The notes below the pieces were generated by a model. It did not search any database. It was not told the origin of the DNA and saw only the letters and a list, made by a program, of their open reading frames with translations. This document shows positions 59,821-64,000 of a stretch of 64,000 nt of DNA, piece by piece. This DNA is from Fabrea salina. Its lineage: Eukaryota; Ciliophora; Heterotrichea; Heterotrichida; Fabreidae. The translations under genes were made by a program, and so were the position numbers. Where the stretch lies: the NCBI GenBank assembly GCA_022984795.1, contig JALIHJ010000045.1, positions 1 through 64,000 on the forward strand, in the 5' to 3' direction. Every line of letters begins with the position of its first letter. The stretch's first letter is position 1.

Positions 59821-60920
59821 TAATTTTCAACTTCTTCTAAAAACTGTTCTGAAATAGCTCCAGGGTTGATTTCCTGAGCAGTCTGGGGCAAGAACCTTTC
59901 GGAGCTCTTCATAAACAACACAATGTTCTTAGTAGTCTTTAAGTTCCCAGCAAGTTGTTCAGCAAGTTCCTGTAACTTTTCATACTCAGCGTCTTCATAA
60001 GAGTTTTTAAGTTTAGAAAGCAAGTTGTTTTTGGTTTGACTGAGTTTAAACTCAAGTTTTTCTTTCTGAGTAGTTAAAGTTTGGGTTAAAGAATTTAAGT
60101 CAACGTCCCGAAAGTCATCTGGAAGCATTTTGCGCTTGAAAAAACTCTGGATGTCTTTTTCAGTAAAACTTGCAACAAAAGACTTAGCTAAGTCGGAGAC
60201 TTCTTGAATATCAGTTTGTGGGTACTTGGACTTTAACTTCAAGGACAAGTTAGAAACCTTTTCTCTGGTTTCTAAGTCTGAGTAGATCAAGTTGAGTTTG
60301 TTTCTGATTGACTCAGGGTTAAAGTTTTCTAGTTGAGTAGGAAAAACCCTTCTTAAGTTGTGGTAGAAGAGTTTAAGTCCCCTTAAGTCTAGGTCTTTCA
60401 AGTACATAAACACTTCGTTAGTCATGCTTTCTAGGAGTCTGGAGCTTTTCCCAGGGTAAATGTTTTCTTTAAGTTCTTTGAAAACTAAGCCTTTGTAGTA
60501 ACGCCTACTCACTTTCCGGTTAAGGTTGTCCCAAACTCCTGTGATGCCTTGTCTATAAGACTCTTCCAAGCTTGGCTTAAGAGGACACCCTTCTAAGTTG
60601 AGCTCTACAAGACGAGGAACGTTAGCGAGTTCTCTAGGAAGGTCCTTTACGAGTGTGCGACTTAAGTCTAGACTTTGCAGGTTTTTTAGGCCTTCTAGTT
60701 CTACTGGAACTGACTCAAGTGGGTTGTCGTTGACCCAAAGGTGAGTTAGTTGAGTCAGTTGCGAAATCTGCTGAGGAAGGAACTTTAAGTTGTTGTTAGA
60801 AAGGTCGAGTCTGGCTAAGTTCTTGAGAGAAAACACCTTTTGAGGCACAGAAAACAAGTTGCAGCCAGCTAAGTTCAAGTTGCCTGACCTTTCTGCAAGC
60901 TTGAGTTTAGTAGAGTCCAT
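59817..60920 (-). CDS. leucine-rich-repeat protein
   Basis: 367 residues. Five or six LRRs of about 23 residues occupy 10-125: LNLAGCNLFSVPQKV, LARLDLSNNNLKFLPQQI, LTHLWVNDNPLESVPVEL, LQSLDLSRTLVKDLPREL and VELNLEGCPL. The remaining 240 residues are helical with no named domain. The spacing fits the SDS22/plant-RAS-like cytoplasmic class, common in ciliary proteins. It ends in TAG and is four bases from the next gene upstream on the same strand. Confidence 0.85.
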   Translation of the reverse strand: MDSTKLKLAERSGNLNLAGCNLFSVPQKVFSLKNLARLDLSNNNLKFLPQQISQLTQLTHLWVNDNPLESVPVELEGLKNLQSLDLSRTLVKDLPRELANVPRLVELNLEGCPLKPSLEESYRQGITGVWDNLNRKVSRRYYKGLVFKELKENIYPGKSSRLLESMTNEVFMYLKDLDLRGLKLFYHNLRRVFPTQLENFNPESIRNKLNLIYSDLETREKVSNLSLKLKSKYPQTDIQEVSDLAKSFVASFTEKDIQSFFKRKMLPDDFRDVDLNSLTQTLTTQKEKLEFKLSQTKNNLLSKLKNSYEDAEYEKLQELAEQLAGNLKTTKNIVLFMKSSERFLPQTAQEINPGAISEQFLEEVENY

Positions 60921-60924
60921 TTAA

Positions 60925-61794
60925 TTACTTAGGTTCTTGGGATTCCTCAGCGTTGAGCTTGGCTGCAAAGCTAGAAACAGGGCTTAGTCTAGTGATTGAA
61001 GTTGAGTACCTTTTAGGAGGAGTCATAGTAGGTCTTTCAACTTTAGGCGACAAGTCAAAGGTCCTTAAAATAGAGGGTCTGAAAGTGCATCCGTTTAATT
61101 CGTTAGCAAATTCTTGTTTAAGTTTGCTTTCGATCTTTTGTTGTCTTTCTTGTTTTCTTTTAGCAGCTAGTTTGAAAAGGTCTTCTTTGTAGTCTTTTTT
61201 GAGCTTTTTGGACCTTTCGTCCAGTTTAGGAGTGAAAGTGCATTCTTTGAGGCGGTCTTCTTCAGGGTCTTTTACAGTGCTTTTTTTGGTTTTTAGTTTG
61301 TCAAGAGCTTCTTTGTAGTTCCTGTCAAGGAACTCATTCAGGTCAACTACTTTGCTAGGTTTTTTTTGGGGTTCTTCTTGTGGCTTTTTAGGTTTGTTGC
61401 GAGGGTCTTTTCCTGATTTCAAAGCTTTTTCTATTATTTTGGATGACTTGGTGTTGATAGTAGGTCTGAAAGGGTGTTTTTCTTTGAACTCTCTGTGAAT
61501 TTGTTCGCGTTTGGACCCAGGCGGAATGATTTCTTCTACGATAGGTTTGGCTTTAGGAAGGGTTTTTTGGCTTTTAGCTTGGGTTTTCTGAAGCTTTTTA
61601 GGGGGCGTTAGGGTGGGTTCTTCTGGAGTTTCTTCAGTTAAGCCTTGCTGGATCTCCTGCAAAAAGGCTTCTTCGTCGAATTCTGGTTTCTCTGCTTCAG
61701 AGAAAGAAAAGTCTGCTTTTTCAGGTGGGTTTTGTTGAGTTCCGTTATCTTCGAACAGACCTAGTGACTCTAGAAATGAAAGAGTATCCGCCAT
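60925..61794 (-). CDS. basic protein with repeated FxP motifs
   Basis: 289 residues. An acidic N-terminus (about 1-50) is followed by a Lys/Pro-rich, largely disordered body. Short repeated motifs HPFRPTIN, CTFTPKL and CTFRPSI at intervals resemble the (C)TFxPxIN pattern of many ciliate and trypanosome cytoskeletal proteins, where it occurs with charged coiled segments (KLAAKRKQERQQKIESKLK). A role near basal bodies or microtubules is plausible but not shown. It lies 11 bases after the dynein heavy-chain gene stop on the same strand. Confidence 0.7.
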   Translation of the reverse strand: MADTLSFLESLGLFEDNGTQQNPPEKADFSFSEAEKPEFDEEAFLQEIQQGLTEETPEEPTLTPPKKLQKTQAKSQKTLPKAKPIVEEIIPPGSKREQIHREFKEKHPFRPTINTKSSKIIEKALKSGKDPRNKPKKPQEEPQKKPSKVVDLNEFLDRNYKEALDKLKTKKSTVKDPEEDRLKECTFTPKLDERSKKLKKDYKEDLFKLAAKRKQERQQKIESKLKQEFANELNGCTFRPSILRTFDLSPKVERPTMTPPKRYSTSITRLSPVSSFAAKLNAEESQEPK

Positions 61795-61805
61795 ATAACG
61801 ATTAT

Positions 61806-64000
61806 TTAATAGTCAATGTTAAGCACTAAAGCTACTCCTTGCAGAACCCAGTGACTGGGGTGGTCCGTTGTCCTTAGGTCTGCTTCAAACACCAACCCTG
61901 TGCCTTTGGCGTTCCTTCGGTCTTGAGTCACGTACACTGGGGTTTTGAGTGTCCCTTTGAGTCTTATTTTGTTAGCTTCTTCAGGAACGATTTTGAGCAC
62001 TGGCATCTCGAAAACAAGTTCTTTGGGCTTTTGCTTGTAAAGGCACATGCGTTCGTGGTCCCACCTTGCGCCTTCTAAATACAGACCATGTATGTACTTT
62101 CCTCGCTTCGCGTGGTTTTTAACGTCTCCTGGAACTTTGTACTTAGTTACTTTGGTGTACAAAGTAGACCTGTCCAGAGCCCATCCTTTTTCACGGCAAG
62201 TTTGCTGCACCAAAGCAGTTAAGTAACTTTCAGGGATGTGGAGTCCACTCAACCACATAACCATAGGTTCTCCTTCGTCCTTCCAAGCCTTGTATTGGTT
62301 GTCTCTTTTAGTGAAGAACTCCATCCAAGCACTAAGTGGTTTCTGGGTTTGCGGAGTAAGTCTGCGCCAGCCTGGAGGCAAGAAACCGTTAATCAGTGAA
62401 AAGGCTAGTTCGTCCAGTTCACTGCTCATTCCAATTTCTCCGTCAAGTGCTCTTGACAGGTTGAACAAAGAAGTTTGCATTTCTATAATCAGTTTGTTGA
62501 ACCTTTCAACTTCTTGGACTAGGACCACTGTCGTGGGGGTCATCTTGTCTTCGAACTGCTTCCTCATTAAAAGGATGTCGTAGGGCTCCGGAATCTTGTT
62601 CTGGATATCTTCGATCACGCTTCTCAAGTGCTTGTCTCTGTCAACTGCAGAGGTGCCTGAGCCTCCACTGGAGCGCATGTTCAAAAGGTCCACCCAAAGG
62701 TTCTTAGTGGCGTTTGAGAAGTAACCTATTTCAGCGTTAGTATGCAGTCCAAAGACTCCTGGAGTGTTAATTGTAGGAAGCGACATGATCCCGTTCAAAA
62801 AGCTTTCATAAGTCCTTTCTTCAGGAATGGTGTAGTCGTAGCCGCTTCTGCTGAAGTAAAAAGGCTGATTGGTGTCGAAAATAAAGTCACCCATGTACTC
62901 GTTGAGGTAAGTTCCCATGACTCTTCTGTCGTAGTCATCTGTAACTCTGCCTCCGTACATAGCTTCTCCTATTAAGTACTTAAGTGAGTTCCAAGGTATG
63001 TTTTCGTCTTTTTCTTTGTGGGCTTTAGTTAAGTACATCGAAAGCAAACGCTTCGAAATCCTAAAGTCGCTTTCGTTGAAGTCGTACGAAACGTTCCACC
63101 CAATCTTGCCGTACTTCTTTCTGTCCTGAACTATTGCGTGCGTAAAGGTCAGCACGTAAATCATAGGTTTGAAAGCAGGGTGCGGGCACTCTTCTAAGTC
63201 TCCTTCGCCTATTTTGTCGAACAAAGCCCTCATGTTTTGCTTAAGTCCGTCAGGTGGCTCAGTTACTACTTTTAAGCTCTGTTGCAAAATGCTGAGAGGG
63301 AACTTGTCAGTGGGTTCTGTGGTTAGCCAGAGTCTAAAGTCTTCGTGAGGTTTAGTGATTTCTTCAAGGGTCTTTTCGAGTTCTTTAAGCCAACGCCACA
63401 GCAAGTGGCAGTTCTGCAGCATGATCCAGTGGCCTCTTTGAGAACCTGTTTTGAGGAACTCAAGTGCCTGGTCACCCATTCCTTGCCCCAAAGAAAGGGG
63501 CTTGAACTTGTTCCCAGTGAAACCTTTGTCCTCAGCTAGCTTCTGCAAGTCACTAAGTGGGTCTGCTCCTGGGGACAAGATAAACACTACAGGGGACTTG
63601 TTGTTGGTTTGTTCGTAAATCTTGTTGAAGTTGGGTGGAGGAGGCATGATGAAGTGTTCGTTTTTGTGTTTTTCTTTGATGAACTCTTTGATTCCGTTGT
63701 ACACGCGGTCTACTCTAAATATCCTCAGTAAGCAAAGCCTTTCTAAGCTGGTTAAGTTGTTGTAGCCACAAGGGATTTTGGAAGTCTCTGGAGTCTCTAG
63801 TTCGTACCAGTCTCTCCAGGCTTTTTCGTTCTGCATGATGCTTTCTCTGATGCCTGAAAAAGTGTTGTTGAGTGCGTCTAGTCGTTCTAAGTCTTTCCAA
63901 CCTTGTTCGGGGAACCAACTGAAAGGGTTTTTGATGCTGATTTCTTCAATAGAAGTGTTGCCTTTCAAGAAGAACTCGTACTCTGTTTGGTCGATTTCTC
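61806..64000 (-). CDS. axonemal dynein heavy chain, C-terminal part (runs off window)
   Basis: The last 730 or so residues of a dynein heavy chain; the open frame continues past 64000 (EIDQTEYEFFLKGNTS is at the edge). Features are AAA5-6 text, GHWIMLQNCHLLWRWLKEL, LTTEPTDKFPLSILQ, SLKYLIGEAMYGGRVTDDYD, VMWLSGLHIPESYLTALVQ and the C-terminal HWVLQGVALVLNIDY. The C-terminal domain (WALDRSTLYTKVTKY, RRNAKGTGLVFEADL) reads closest to DNAH10, the inner-arm I1 beta chain, by my recollection. It is a force-producing motor of cilia. The start shown is not the true gene start. Confidence 0.95.
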   Translation of the reverse strand, partial: EIDQTEYEFFLKGNTSIEEISIKNPFSWFPEQGWKDLERLDALNNTFSGIRESIMQNEKAWRDWYELETPETSKIPCGYNNLTSLERLCLLRIFRVDRVYNGIKEFIKEKHKNEHFIMPPPPNFNKIYEQTNNKSPVVFILSPGADPLSDLQKLAEDKGFTGNKFKPLSLGQGMGDQALEFLKTGSQRGHWIMLQNCHLLWRWLKELEKTLEEITKPHEDFRLWLTTEPTDKFPLSILQQSLKVVTEPPDGLKQNMRALFDKIGEGDLEECPHPAFKPMIYVLTFTHAIVQDRKKYGKIGWNVSYDFNESDFRISKRLLSMYLTKAHKEKDENIPWNSLKYLIGEAMYGGRVTDDYDRRVMGTYLNEYMGDFIFDTNQPFYFSRSGYDYTIPEERTYESFLNGIMSLPTINTPGVFGLHTNAEIGYFSNATKNLWVDLLNMRSSGGSGTSAVDRDKHLRSVIEDIQNKIPEPYDILLMRKQFEDKMTPTTVVLVQEVERFNKLIIEMQTSLFNLSRALDGEIGMSSELDELAFSLINGFLPPGWRRLTPQTQKPLSAWMEFFTKRDNQYKAWKDEGEPMVMWLSGLHIPESYLTALVQQTCREKGWALDRSTLYTKVTKYKVPGDVKNHAKRGKYIHGLYLEGARWDHERMCLYKQKPKELVFEMPVLKIVPEEANKIRLKGTLKTPVYVTQDRRNAKGTGLVFEADLRTTDHPSHWVLQGVALVLNIDY

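Noticed and set aside
1103-64000. UGA read as Trp (Blepharisma code)
   Set aside because: No gene shows an in-frame TGA at an expected Trp, and all frames are complete with TGG only.
1-64000. Transposons, virus-like elements, CRISPR arrays, tRNA or rRNA genes
   Set aside because: I looked through the gaps and odd frames and saw no reverse transcriptase, integrase, transposase, capsid, terminal repeat, cloverleaf or rRNA segment.

Overview
This window is the left end of a ciliate macronuclear chromosome, most likely from a heterotrich close to Stentor. Four things support this. Bases 1-639 are an array of the 8-mer CCCTAACA, the telomere unit I recall for Stentor and Blepharisma. At least six genes are interrupted by spliceosomal introns of only 15 or 16 nt. 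Genes are packed a few to about 200 bases apart on both strands. Several genes encode ciliary motor parts. All readable genes end in TAA (about 41) or TAG (about 9) and none in TGA. All Trp codons seen are TGG, so UGA is neither a visible stop nor a visible sense codon here. That argues against the Blepharisma code, where UGA is Trp.

Layout. 1-639 telomere; 640-1102 gene-free subtelomere. 1.1-6.2 kb: DUF229-type phosphatase/sulfatase-fold protein, sugar transporter, coiled-coil protein. 6.3-12.5 kb: poly(A)-binding protein, coiled-coil protein, a seven-TM receptor fused to a phosphatidylinositol phosphate kinase (spliced through a 15-nt intron that carries the apparent stop), and a Pumilio protein. 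12.5-20.3 kb: Rab-like GTPase, proteasome chaperone PSMG2, a CaaX-ending unknown, proteasome alpha subunit PSMA4, DTW-domain tRNA modifier, a calpain without its catalytic Cys, a 4EHP-class eIF4E, and BCKDH E1-beta. 20.3-28.6 kb: first of three carnitine acyltransferases, inositol-3-phosphate synthase, kinesin-9, cyclic-nucleotide-domain K+ channel, a small coiled-coil protein, and a tesmin/LIN54-type CXC protein. 28.7-38.6 kb: axonemal dynein intermediate chain, PI-PLC, PX-BAR sorting nexin, RasGEF, coiled-coil protein, PEX14, cyclin B. 38.6-49.8 kb: secreted protein, ABHD17-like pseudohydrolase, carnitine acyltransferase copies 2 and 3, a probable WD40-TRP channel, ammonium transporter, EF-hand-like protein. 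49.8-64 kb: unknown protein, NDC80, C2 protein, SUMO E1 subunit AOS1, AT-hook protein, COA4, RING-CH ligase, nucleotide-sugar transporter, a homogenised TPR-array protein, LRR protein, a protein with repeated FxP motifs, and the C-terminal end of an axonemal dynein heavy chain that runs off the window.

Themes. Phosphoinositide signalling is well represented (receptor-PIP kinase, inositol synthase, PI-PLC, PX protein), as are cilia (kinesin-9, DNAI2-type chain, dynein heavy chain), mitosis (NDC80, cyclin B, CXC protein) and protein turnover (PSMG2, PSMA4, AOS1, RING-CH). This is probably ordinary gene density rather than a cluster. The features most worth a second look are the receptor-kinase fusion, the WD40-channel pair joined across a frame change at AAA-TAA, frame-neutral introns hidden inside open frames, convergent genes that share four bases of stop codon, mosaic carnitine acyltransferase copies, and enzyme-fold proteins lacking their catalytic residue. 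No virus-like or transposable element was recognised.
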